From Emiliania huxleyi CCMP1516 (Eukaryota > Haptophyta > Isochrysidales > Noelaerhabdaceae), in the NCBI RefSeq assembly GCF_000372725.1, contig NW_005199770.1, forward strand, positions 1,051,715 through 1,115,714: a stretch of 64,000 nt of DNA. Reading direction: 5' to 3'. Below, in pieces: positions 1 through 11,921 of this stretch. The translations under genes and the position numbers were made by a program. Each line of letters begins with the position of its first letter. Position 1 is the stretch's first letter. The notes beneath the pieces are model-generated. The model saw only the letters and a list, made by a program, of their open reading frames with translations, was not told where the DNA came from and ran no database searches.

Positions 1-84
1 TGATCGACTTTGTCCCCCGTCCCCCATCCCTCTCATTTCAGACCCCGTACACCTCCAATATAGCTGTTCTGTTGTGCACATCCA

Positions 85-3000
85 ATGCAAGCGCCCGTCT
101 CAACTTTCATGATGATGCGACTTGCACAGGACAACTCGATCATGGACAACATCGACTACAAAGCGAAGGTCGGCTTCGTGCCGGCTGGCGACGGAGGCCG
201 AGTCACAATCGTCCTCTCGTTTGCGTCGGAATCCCCTTCGCTCCTCGGAGCCGAGGTGCCTGTCTGTGCGCGTGTTCATCCTTTCAGCGCGATCTTCCCG
301 TCCCAACGCCGCCGTATCGTCCCTGGCCCACAGGCGTGCGGCGCCAAGAACGCCCTCGTGAAGGACGTCCCCGCAAAGTCTGGCGCGGAGGCCTCCGACG
401 AGAGCATCATCAAGAAAGACCTGGCCGCGGCAGAGGCGCCCGCCGCGGGCACGGTCGACTCGGGCAAGGCCAAGGCCACTTCGCTCCTCGGAGCCAAGGT
501 GCGCGTGCGCACGCCAGGATCGTGATCAGCCCTCTCCCGCTGTACTACTCTCTTTCGCCCACAGGCTTGCGGCGTCAAGAACGACGTCAAGGACATCTCC
601 GTGGCGACGTCTGGCACGGAGGACGTCCTCAAGAAGGACCCGGCCGCGGAAAAGGCGCCCGACGCGGGCGCGGTCGACTCGGACAAGGCCAAGGCCATGT
701 CCATGTTCGCCTCCCACGCGCCGCGACCGACCGCCGTTTTCTGGTCCAAGTTTACGCCCCTCAAGAAGGACATCCATGCGGCAGAGTCTGGCGCGGAGGC
801 CTCCGTTGACGAGACCGGCGCCATCAAGAACGACCCGGCGCTCAAGCCGGCCACCAAGGTCGCCACGGCCCTCAAGCCGGCGGAGGCCGGCGGCGCACCG
901 CTGCCGTCGATCAAAACGTTTCCGGAGGAGAAGCCCGCCGCCCCGGCGGCGAGCGCCTGGCATTGTGCGCGCCGGCGTCTGCCGACCCACTCTGTGACCC
1001 CATCCCGCGTTCGACGCGTAGGGCGACGCCGACTGGAACGTTTCGACCATGGAGAAACCAGAGGAGACGGCCGCCCCGGCGGTGAGCACCTCCCAGCACC
1101 GTTCTGTGCACACACGGGTATTGCGGGGACACGCGAGTCCTACAGGCGGGCACTTACATTGACCCTGTGACCTCTCGTCTGCCGCACGGCAGGTCATCGA
1201 CGAGTGGAAGACCCCCTCCCCGCTCCGCAAGATCGAGCGCAAGGGCGAGCCCAACCTGATCGACCGCTCCAAGAAGACCACCAAGAAGACCACCCCGATC
1301 GGCCGCGTCACCCCAACGGCGCCCAACCTGGTCGACTGCTCCAAGAGCACCACCCCGACCGACCCACCGACGGCCCCCAACGGCGTCACCAAAAGCGCCC
1401 CGGCTCTCACGCCAGTGGCGACCGGCGGCGCGCCGCTGCCGTCGAGCGAGGAGGTTCCGGAGGAGACGCCCGCCGCGGCGGCGAGCGCCTTGCATTCTGC
1501 GCCGTGCGTCTGCCGACCCACCCCTTGACCCACCCCGCTTTCATTGATGCGTAGGGCAACGCCGACTGGACCGTCTCGGCCAAGGAGTCTCCGCCAGCGG
1601 AGAAGCTCGCCCCGGCGGTGAGCGCCTCGCACGCTGCGGTTGTAGTTGCGGAGCCTCAACTATTGACGCACCCACCGCTTGCGCGTGCGCAGGGCATCCC
1701 CGACAGGACCACCCCGTCGAACCCGCGCCGCAAGAAGGGGCGCAAGGGCGCGTCCGCCCCGATCGTCCGCACCAAGAGCATCGCCCCGGTCGGCGGCAAC
1801 AACCGGTTCGTGGCCCTGCTCGGAATGGACGGCAACGAGGGCATCCTCGGCGGCACTGGCAAGGTGCCCCGCGGCTCCACGCCGTCGACCACAGACTCGG
1901 TGCTCGCCGCCTGCATATATGCGGCCTCCTCCCCCGCTCGCCGCTCAAACCGCCAGTCTCGTGCCCTCCTGTTCAGGGCGCGACGGCCAACGTCGAGACG
2001 ACCACGATCACCACGGCCGGGGGCTCTACCTCCGGCCGGTTCTCGTGGCCAAAGTCCTACAACTTGCTCCGCCTGTTTGGCATCCTCGCGCTCTGCCTCG
2101 GAGCCGCGTTTGCGCACTCCTCGTACTCTGCCACCTCGCTCCTCTCCTCGCAGCGGTACGAGTCCCCGACTTCCTTTCCCGCAGTCACAACGCCGATCGC
2201 GCCGTTCACGCCGGCATCGCCCAACGGCTTCTGCGAGGTTGGCGGCAACGACACCAGCTCGTTTGCAGCCATCGTGTCGTCGGACAGCGCGCCCGCCAGC
2301 CACCCGGTGCGTGCTCGCTTGCGCGCGTGCCTCGGAGCCGCGTTTGTGCACTCCTCGTACACTGCCACTTCCGCGCTTCTCTCCTCGCAGCGGTACGACT
2401 CCCCGTGGCCAACATCGCCTCCCGCAACCGTCGCAAAGCCGCTCACGCCGGCATCGCCCAACGGCTTCTGCGAGGTTGGCGACACCACCTCGTTTGAAGC
2501 CATCGTCTCTTCGGACAGCGCGCCCGCCAACCACCCGGTGCGCGCTTCGCGCGCGTGCTAGTATCCGCACCGCGCCAGCTCGTGACTAACAGCCCGCGCG
2601 CTGATCAGCACGGGCACGAGGACGGGCACTCGTGGGGAGCACTGATGGACGAGATCGACAAGGCGGTGGGCGAGCCGTTGCATCTGATTGGCGAGCCGCT
2701 GGCGTCCATCGAGGACGTCTACGAGAAGCGGCCGGTGAGCGCCCCTCTGGCTGCTTCTGTGTGCGAGCGTTGTACTCTGCTGATGGATCGCCTGTGTGCT
2801 TGCGTGTGTAGGGCGAGGCCGACTTGGAGACCGTCCCGGCCTCGCGCAACAGCACGGAGCGCAAGGTCGAGCCCGAGGTCGACTCTACGATCGGTCCCGT
2901 CTACAGCAACAGGACGGAGAGCGTCGCTCGGGGGCGCGACACCGTCCTGCCCGTGAACGACACGTCGCCCGAGTTGCGGCCCGCCGACGCTGGGAAGCCC

Positions 3001-4711
3001 GGGATGGTGCGGAAGCTGGTCGAGACTGGTCTCGGCGCAGGGGCCTCCTTGCTGCTCGGGCGAGCCGGCATGAAAATGACCGCCTCACTCGCCTCGCGCG
3101 AGAAGGCGACCGACGCCCTCGTCCGCATGAGCGCCGCCGCACTGCTCGTCGGCAAAGCGGCCGCGGCTCCTCCGCCTCCGGCTCCGCCATCTTCTTGCGA
3201 CACGGCGCTGGACCTCTCCACTCAAACCTCTCCGTTGTCATCGAGCACCGTCGGCGCTCTTGAGACGTATGGCACATCCTGCGGCGGCTCAGGCAGTGAG
3301 AAGATCTTCTACGTGGAGGTGCCGGCGGGAGGTGAGCTCACGATCGGAATGACGTCCAACACGTACGACTCGAGGCACGAGACGCGATGGGGCGGGAGCT
3401 GCCCAGGCGCCAATCTCGTCGCATGCACCGACGACCCAGACACCTTGCAGCACTTGTGGATCAACACTCAGGGCTCGACTCAGACGGCGTTCTTCATCGT
3501 GGACGCATACTCGTCCGGCAGCGGCGATTTTGTACTCGCGTGGAATGTCACGCCTTTCCCGCCGCCTCCGCCGCCTCCGTCGCTTCCGCCGCTTCCGCCG
3601 CCTCTGTCCCCGTCCCCGCCCCCGCCGCCTCTGTCCCCGCCTCTGTCCCCGCCTCTGTCTCCGCCGCCGCCGCCTTCGCCGCCTTCGCCGCCGTTGCCAC
3701 CCTTCCTGCCGCCGCCGCCCTCTCCGCCGCCGCCCTCTCCGCCGCCGCCGTCACCACCGCCGCCGCCGTCACCACCGCCGCCGCCATTCCCGCCTCTGTC
3801 CCCGCCTCTGTCCCCGCCTCTGTCCCCGCCGCCGCCGCCTTCGCCGCCGCCGCCGCCGTTGCCACCGTTCCTGCCACCGCCGCCCTCTCCGCCGCCGCCG
3901 TCACCACCGCCGCCGTCACCACCGCCGCCGCCGTCGCCGCCTAGGTCCCCGCCTAGGTTCCCGCCTCTGTCCCCGCCGCCGCCGCCGTCTTCGCCGCCGC
4001 CGCAGTCGCCGCCATTCCTGCCGCCGCCGCCCTCTCCGCCGCCGCCCTCTCCGTCTCCGTCGCCTTCTTCGCCTCCGCCCTCGCCGGCGCACCCGCCCAA
4101 ACCTCCGCCGCCGCCGCCGCCGCCGCTGTCGCCGCCGCCCTACCCTCCGGACAAGGCACCCCTCCCGCCGCCGCCGCCCCCGCCGCCGTCGCCGCCGCCG
4201 CTGCCGCCGCCGCCCCCCCCCTCGTCACCGCCGCTGCTGCCACCGCTGCCGCCGTACCCGCCTGAGATGGCACCAACGCCGCCCCCGCCACCCCCGCCGC
4301 CCCCGCCACTGCTGCCTCCGTCGCCAATGCAGCCATTCGTCACCTCCATGATCGAAGTGGGCGGCGGCTCGTGGCAAGGGGAAGTCTCCTGGTCGCTCGC
4401 GTGCGACGGCCTCGCCGACCCCATCACGGATGGGGCACCCTACGAGGCGATGCACGCGGTGCCGCCGGGCGTTTGCACCCTCGAAATGATCGATTCGTAC
4501 GGCGACGGGTGGAACGGAAACATGTGGTCAGCGCCAGGCTGGACCGATGGGACTTTCACTTTCGACTCTGGGTACTCGGGCATCGCGACCTTTGTCGTGG
4601 CTTACGCACCGCCTTCCCCTCCGCCGCCGCCGCCGCCGCCGTTGCCACTGCCGCCTTCGCCCTCGCCACCGCCCTCCCTGCCGCCGCCGCCCTTCCCGCC
4701 GTCGCCGCCGT

Positions 4712-4742
<31 letters not shown>

Positions 4743-4911
4743 GCCGCCGTCGCCGCCGTCGCTGCCACCACTACCGCCGCTCCGGCCCAACGAAGCGTCC
4801 GCAGCGACCGAGAATGAGCTTCGCTCCTTGATTGACAAGGCTGTGAGCGAGGGCCGGGAAGCATACATCTTCGTCGCTCCTGGCGCCCACATTGTGCTCG
4901 GGTCCACGCCG

Positions 4912-4948
<37 letters not shown>

Positions 4949-7900
4949 CGCCGCCGTCACCGCCGCCGCCACCATCAGCACCGGCGCCGCCGTCACCACC
5001 ACCGCCGCCGTCACCACCGCCGCCGCTGCCGCCGCCACTTGCTCCCCTTGCGTGGTCCTGCCCGTTCGACGATTCGGTAAATTGCAATGGCGTCGCCGTG
5101 TGCAACGACGCCACGTACACCCAAGAGTACTTGCAGCTGACGCCCGCGTCCAACGGAAAGAACGGCTTCGTGCAACTACCATCTGCGTGGTACGCGGGAT
5201 TCAGCCTGACGTTCGAGTACTTCTTCACAAGCGATTCTGGAGCTGACGGGGTGGGCATCGTGTATTGGCCGTGCCCCACCAGCGCGCCCTCGTGCGCGGA
5301 TTGGAACCATGCGTGGGATAGACCTGAGAACTTCATGGGCGACACGGGCGGTCTTGCGTGGGGCCTGAGCGAGTACCAGGGAAAGTCCCGACTCGCGCAC
5401 GGCGGGACGATTGACGAGGTCGCGTGGAACGATCAGTCGTATGCCGGGGCGTGGCACAGCCTAGCACTCACCTACGACGGCGCTCTGCTGAGCGGCTCGA
5501 TCGACGGGACGTTGATCCATGAGAACAGCGTGTCGACCGCACCGGTCATGCACGACTGGTGCCTCGTCGTGGGTGCACGGACTGGCGGAGCCAACAACGA
5601 GCACGCAATCAGGAACCTGCAGATAAACGCAGGGGACGGCCCTCCAGCACCCCCCTCGTCACCGCCGTCGCCGCCGCCACCCCCCTCGTCCCCGCCGTCG
5701 CCGCCGTCACCCCCCTCGTCCCCGTCGCCGCCCTCATGGGAGTCTTGGAACGTCGTCATGTCTGAAAAAATCGTGCAGGCAACGGGTGCCGCTAGCAACT
5801 CCGATCTCACCGCCAACCTCGCTTTCTATACGGCGGCGCGCACGAGCGTGCAGACCATCAGCTCCAGCTTTGGCACATACTCCCTGGCACACAATCAAGA
5901 CTTCAACAAGGCCAGCACGCTGTGGCACAACGATGGACGCGGCAATGAGTGGTATCCCTTCTTCGGCAAGAGCTCTCTTCCCAGCGGCGATGACCTAACG
6001 GGCTCAGGCTCTGTGTACGACATGGTAGGTCACCCCTCTAGCAGCACCACCCATGCGGCTGTTTGCCGCTGGACGGCCCCAGCGGCGGGACAGTACTCTC
6101 TCGACTTCGTGGGCGTGCTCCGCCGCACCGAGTGCGGCGACTCCCTCCGACTCACCGTCCACGACAGCAGCGGTGCGGTCCTCTTCGAGCAGACGAGCGG
6201 GCCTCCATACGACCCATTGCCCACGCCAACCACCAATGTGGTCATCGACTCGCCATTAATGCTCGCGGCGGGCGACCATGTTTACTTTGCTCTCGATAAT
6301 GTCGGCTCCTACAGTTGTGATGCGGGCGTGATCCGTTGGAGGCTCACTCTGGTGGCTCTGCCGCCACCACCGCCACCACCAACGAGGCTGCCTGCATCGT
6401 CCCCGCCTCGACCGCCCTCGTCTCCGCCCCCCTCGTTTCCGCCGCTGGCACCGATCTCTCACTGCTTCAAGCGTGACGGCCACTGCGCTAGCGGCTGGAT
6501 AGGCCCCAACTTCAATCAGCCAAGCGTGGGCTTTTGTGCAGAACAGTGCAGGGGCCGAGCCGGTTGCGGCTTCTTCGCCTACAATCCCACAAGCGCGAAC
6601 TGTGCCGTCTACTTGTTGGAGGATGGGTGCCCTGACGATGGTAGGTACATGGATCACACCACATACTACCTCGACTGCCCTGCGCCATCCCTTCCGCCGC
6701 CACCGTCGCCGCCCTCATCGCCAGAAGCTGGCCGCCGCGCCGCCGAAGTGCTCGACTCGTCGCTGGAATGCAGCGGCAACATCTCACTCGTTGTTCGCAG
6801 CGAAGGAGTCGGCGCGACTCTCGACGGCCAGGGTCGGTCGCGGCTCTTTTCCCTCTCTGGCGGCTGCAGCCTCACGCTCCAAGGACTAATGCTCGTCAAC
6901 GGCTACTCCGAGGGAGACGGCGGCGCCATTCGAGGGTCGGGTGCGGGCTCCCTCAAGCTGGCCGACACGAGCATCAAGGATAGCGAGTCCGAAGGATTCG
7001 GCGGTGGCATCGCCATGACCGATAGCGGAGATGTCGAGCTCCACAAGTCCACCACGTCGGGTTGCCGCGCGCGGGGCGACGGCGGCGGCATCTCAATCCG
7101 GCAAGGCGGCGCGCTTGCACTTACCGACAGCAGTGTTACCCAATGCTCGGTGGAGGGAGGCGGTGGCGGCATCGCCCTGGCCGACAGCGGAGATCTGTCG
7201 TTGACTGACAGTGCCGTGAGCAACAGCACGGCCGCGAAACGCGGCGGAGGAATCCAATTCGAGAGCAGCGGGAGCATCGCAACTTTCCTGCGGTCTACTC
7301 TGAACGACAATCAGGCGGAGTCGGCCTCAGCCCTCTACTACAGCGGCTCCACGTCCACGCAGGGCTCGGTGGACGACTCGCGCTTCGTCGGCAACATCGC
7401 CAAGAACGCCGTGGGCAACATCGCCAAGAACGCCGTCACCATCACCGCGGCCTCCGAGATCTCATGGCACCCGTGCGCGTTGGGCGAGTACATGCCCATT
7501 CGTGGCGAGTTCGAGGGCGACGTGCGCGGCTGCAACGTCTGTCCTGAGCGATACTTTGGAAACGCCACCGATCTTGAAACCGCTGCGTGCAGCGGCATTT
7601 GTCCGCTCGGCCATTTCTGCGAGCAGGGAAGCGCGCTGCCTGTGCCCTGCCCGCCTGGGACACGCATGCCTCTGTTTGGAGCGTCAAGGCTCGAGGATTG
7701 CCTCACGTGCCCGCGCGGACAGTACCAGTCGGAGAGCGGGAAGGCGATCTGCACCGCCTGCCCTGACGGAACCTACTCCGCCAACACCGGGAGCTCAGAC
7801 TGTAAGGACTGCGAGCCGGGCGGCTTCTGCGAGGTGGAGGACGGGAGCATGGTGCGGCAGGCATGTCCGGCGGGCAGGTACAATCCGGAAAGCCGCTCCA

Positions 7901-10900
7901 CCTCAATTGAATCGTGCCTTCTCTGCCCTGCCGGCACCTCGAGCTCTGTCGCCGGGGCGACCAGCAACGCTACTTGTGTGCCTTGTCGCGCCGGCAGCAT
8001 CGCGTTTGGGGTTGGCAACGAAGCCTGCCAGCGGTGCCCACAGGGCTCCTACCAGAGCGCGACCGGCGCGACCAGCTGCATCGATTGCCGACCCGGCCGC
8101 TTTTGCCCCGCGGGCGCGACGCTCGAGCTGGCGGCAACGTGCGATCCGGGCACGTATGCCAACGTGACGGACGACGACGGCGATCCCGACTGCTTCGACT
8201 GCCCGGTGGGATCGTCGTGCGGCGGCGGCGCGGCGCCGCCGGCGGAATGCTCGCCCGGCTCCGTCGCCGTCACCCCTGGACTCTCGAAGTGCGAGCGTTG
8301 TGAGCCCGGATCCTCTTCCGACGCCGGCAGCAACTCATGCAGCGAGTGTCTTGCCGGCACTTACGCCGCCAACTCTGGCCAGGGCGAATGCACTCGCTGT
8401 CCTCATCCCCTCAGTAGTGGGAGCAGCGCTGTCAACTGCTCCATCTGCAAGGAGGACTTCTATTTGAAGAACGTCGATGTGCGCGCTCAGATATTAAACA
8501 ACCCGACCGATTACTGCAAGTCTTGTCCGCCAAACGCCCAGTGCCCGGCCGGCACCACTCTCGAGTCCCTCGTCGTCCCGGCCGGCTACTGGCGCGCCAG
8601 CTTCTCCTCCGCCGTGCTGACGGCGTGCCGCGCCTTTGGCGGGGGCGACAAGGCCGGCGAGGCGCGGTGCGCCGGCAACGAGCGCGGAGCCAAGCAGGCG
8701 TCTCGCCGTTTGGAGGCGGCGGGCTCGGACGAGTACTGCGCTTCGGACTTCACCGGCCCCGAGTGCCAGCTCTGCGCCGCGGAGGATCACTACCTCGTCG
8801 ACGGCGACGAGTGCAAAGAGTGCGGAGCGCGCGGCGCCGCTGCGGGTCGCATCGCCGGCCTCGGCCTCGGCCTCTGCGTCGCTTGCAGTCTCGCAGCTTG
8901 GGCCTACAGCATGACGGCCTGGCGGGAGAAGCGCTTCATCGGCCCTATCCTCCGCTTTGCAGACCGCTCCGTCAAGTACTACGTCGGGGGCGGAATGACG
9001 GCCAAGGTCAAGATCTTGTTTGGCTTCTACCAGATCAGCACCGTGTTGTCCTCCACCTACTCCGCGCGGCTGCCGGAGGAGTACACTGGCTGGACCGACC
9101 GGCTGGCCAATGTGATCTCCATCGACTGGTCTGGCTTCTTCTTGCCGGAGCAGTGCCTCGGCTATGGTATGCGACTCCTCGTCAGCGCTCTCTCGCCCGT
9201 CGTCCTCATCGCCCTGCTCATGGGAACGGGAATCGCCCTGCGGCTCCACAGCTGGCGAACCGCGCCGCCACCGCGCCCAACGGAAGCATCGGGATCGGGA
9301 CCGGGAGCCGACACCGGACTCGTGGAGGCATCGATGTCGATGGTTGAGGCACCGACGACGTCGGTGATGTCGGCGATGTCGGCGATCGCTGAAGCGATAG
9401 ACACAGACGAGTCAACGGTATCTGCATCGCACGCGAGGCCGTGGTATGCAGAGGCGGCCCTCGGCCTGCTCGACCTCACGCCGGCCGGCCTTGTGCTCAT
9501 CTTCTGCTTCGTGCCCTCCATTAGCGCCTCCATCTTTCGCTCGTGGTCGTGTCAGGCGCCTGCCGATGACTGCCGTTGCTCACCCTACCCCTCAGACCCC
9601 ACCCCTCAGGCAACGTGCTGCTGATAGGCCTACACCATCTCTCCGCCAAACGAGCCCCTGGAGCAGGTCTCCTACATGCGGCAGGACGCGAGCGTCGAGT
9701 GCGGCACCGAGGATCACGAGTCCATCACCGACCTCGCCATCGGTTTCATCGTCGTCTGGCCCGTCGGCTCGCTTGTCCTCTTCACGTCGCTCCTCGCCGC
9801 CTGCTACAAGCCGCTGCAGGCCAAGTCGCCGAATGCTCTGACGCGGGCCACCGCTTTCCTCCACTGGGAGTACAAGAAGACCTGGTGCTGGTGGGAGGCG
9901 GTCGAGCTGGCGCGCAAGCTCGTGCTGACGGGCTTCGTGCTGCTGATCCCGGAGAAGAACGCATTCCTTCGCCTCGTGGTGGCGACCCTGATCTGCTCGT
10001 GCTACGCCGTCGTGCTTGCCGTCGTGCAGCCGTACAAGCGGGTCGAGGACAACGTCCTCGCCGTCGCCACGAGCCTCGTGCTCCTCCTCCTCTTCCTCGG
10101 CACCAACTGGACCACCATCTTCCTCGGAATCGAGGAGCGGTACCAGGGAGCCGACCCCGCCGATGTCCTCGGCTTCCGCAGCCTCAATGTGATTGTCGAC
10201 TCGATGATCATCCTCGTTGCAGTCGCGCTCGCCTTCTTCCTCGTCGGCGCCATCGTCGGCGCCCGTCGCGTCGCTAAGGTCCCCACGATCCGACTCGTCT
10301 CGACCAAGCAGCCCCCCCAGCTGAGCCTCGCGATGGGCCTCACGTGGCACCTCTTCAACAGCCACATCTGGTGAGTCATGGAGGGAGAAGAGGGAACGAA
10401 AACAGCCGGCGTGACCCCCGCCCCTTGCCCAAAACGAATAGGTCGACCGGTCAAGACGCCGTCAAGGTAATCAAGAATGAGCTTAAGCTCTTGATCCCCG
10501 GCATCAAGATTTTCCTCGATGTGGATGATTTGAAGGACATCGGGTCGCTGGAGGATTATGTTGACCGCACGCAGGTCATGCTCTTCTTCCTGTCAAAGGG
10601 CTACTTCCGCTCGAAGGCACTCCCCCAGCCCCTCCCTTTCCGAGAGTGCCTCGCTGTGTCGCCCACGACTACTCGTGCGCTCCTTGCCTGCAGAACTGCC
10701 TGCGCGAGATTCGGACGTCGCTCGAGAAGAGCAAGCCGCTCGTCCTCGTGCAAGAGGCGGACCCGGCCAAGGGCGGCGGGACGCTGCAGGCGCTCCCCGC
10801 CCGACCCCTGCTCGATGACCCTGCGGGGATTGCTCTCGCCACACACGGCGCTGAGGGGCGGTGTCGCCGCCGCCGCCGCACGCCAGCACTCACTCACGCA

Positions 10901-11376
10901 CACCGTCGCTGCACGACTGCAGGAGTTGCGAGCACAGTGCCCGGAGGGCCTCCAGCCGGAGATCTTTGACAGAGGGTGGGCGCAGACGACGTGGCACCGC
11001 ATCGACGAGTATCAGCGTGTCTCGCTTAAGATCATCTCCGAGGTGCAGCCACGGACAACTCCCTGCAGCTGTTCTGCCGTCGCCTCGACCTTGACCGCCG
11101 CCCCCTCGCACCTACCCTCAGGCGCTCCTCCTCTGCTCGCCACACTACATGAACCTGACCTCCCTCCCGCTCTTCATCCCGGGCGAGGTCCAGGGCCAGC
11201 CGATCTCCTTCTCCAAGTCCGTCGTGCTCTGGGCCTCGCCGTTCGATGAGGGCGCAGACGAGCTGGCCACCGAGCTCGCCACCAATTTCTCCGGTCTCAC
11301 CGTCTCCACCGCCGAGGAGGCGGGCGACGCCACGCACATGCTTCTCAAGAAGGCATCCCAAAGAACAAAAGTGTAG
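85..11376 (+). CDS. Giant TIR-domain membrane receptor, paralog 1
   Basis: About 3357 residues. Exons: 85-255, 334-498, 565-948, 1022-1081, 1193-1480, 1555-1617, 1693-1899, 1977-2306, 2391-2537, 2609-2734, 2812-9555, 9628-10370, 10442-10616, 10694-10789, 10923-11042, 11122-11376; all phases close. The ATG at 85 follows an in-frame stop at 61. Order: low-complexity N-terminus; a hydrophobic segment (coded near 2067-2117) that could be a signal anchor; a PPC-like domain (~775-890); SPPPP linkers; a GDGWNG module (~1150-1250); a lectin-like beta-sandwich (~1390-1590); another sandwich; a PAN/apple-like Cys domain (~1860-1940); a beta-helix (~1950-2190); GCC2/GCC3-type Cys repeats (~2200-2660); about eight TM helices (~2656-3120); a TIR domain (~3136-3280) with FLDVDDL and NCLREI; and the start of a second TIR-like domain that stops after THMLLKK. 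Inferred role: surface sensor coupled to TIR signalling or NAD hydrolysis. The N-terminal exon set is the least certain part. Confidence 0.8.
334..720 (+). repeat. Tandemly duplicated coding exons in the receptor N-terminus
   Basis: The exon at 334-498 (starting ACGAKN, containing IIKKDLAAAEAP and TVDSGKAKA) is repeated by the start of the exon at 565 (ACGVKN, VLKKDPAAEKAP, AVDSDKAKA). Exons 1 and 2 also end with the same SLLGA(E/K) codons immediately before a gtgc donor. Further downstream the short module G-(D/N)-ADW recurs at the start of the exons at 1022 and 1555. This is exon duplication within one gene. Confidence 0.75.
2086..2537 (+). repeat. Internal duplication spanning an exon and an in-frame intron
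   Basis: The coding block LCLGAAFAHSSYSAT...SSQRYESP followed by TPASPNGFCEVG and SSDSAPASHP (about 2090-2306) is repeated at about 2325-2537. In the second copy the first part lies in 2307-2390, which has intron borders (gtgcgt...cgcag), is 84 bp long and is open in frame. The predicted intron is therefore a copy of upstream coding sequence and could be retained. Confidence 0.6.
3556..4330 (+). repeat. Proline-rich low-complexity tract (SPPPP/LSPP codon repeats)
   Basis: Runs of CCG/CCC/CCT codons encode Ser-Pro-Pro-Pro repeats like the hydroxyproline-rich linkers of algal extracellular proteins. Shorter tracts of the same kind recur at 4615-4785, 4905-5040, 5640-5735 and 6358-6450, each separating two folded ectodomain modules. 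The antisense of these tracts gives long spurious Gly/Ala ORFs. Confidence 0.85.
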
Positions 11377-11539
11377 TGCTAGATGGTGACGCATCTTTAA
11401 TTTGTTTGTTGTTTTCAATATTCAAATCATCTCAGAACAAACACGCACATCCCAGCGCGGCGGAATAAATATAAAATATAAAATAATAAATTATGATCAT
11501 AAATTATGAAGCACGGCATCGTGCACGGGGAGCAGCGCA

Positions 11540-11602
<63 letters not shown>

Positions 11603-11921
11603 TGGAGGAGGAGCGCGCCCCCTCTGCACCTCCGCCTCCCTTCCCTCGGGGTGCCGCCTTCCCACGAGCGATAGACTGGCGCGAGCGCCGAGGGCGAGCC
11701 GCTTGTCTGGGCAGGCGGGGGGGCCGCGGCCGCCGCGTCGCCGCCCCGCGCGGTGGCGATGGCACTCTGCCGCTGCATATGCGCGCCATTGGCAGGAAGG
11801 GCGACGTCAGCGAGGGCAGCGGAGAGAACGGCAGCGGAGTGGGACAGAGGGTAGCAGAGGCGAGGATTGTGGCAGCTGGGTTGATTTTTTTTTGATCAAC
11901 ACTTTTTCGTTTTCGGCGAGC
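11377..11921. other. Intergenic: receptor 1 to VPS4
   Basis: No gene seen. It holds an AT-rich stretch (about 11460-11510, ATAAATATAAAATA type), a GA microsatellite at 11543-11599, and a T-run (11882-11893) just before the VPS4 start codon. Confidence 0.6.
11543..11599. repeat. (GA)n microsatellite, about 57 bp
   Basis: An uninterrupted alternation of GA from 11543 to 11599. It lies upstream of the VPS4 start and downstream of the receptor stop codon. Confidence 0.95.

Noticed and set aside
3480..4427. Long Gly-, Ala- and Arg-rich ORFs on both strands opposite the receptor Pro tract
   Set aside because: They are shadows of the CCG-repeat coding sequence; repeats of a trinucleotide leave all frames open.
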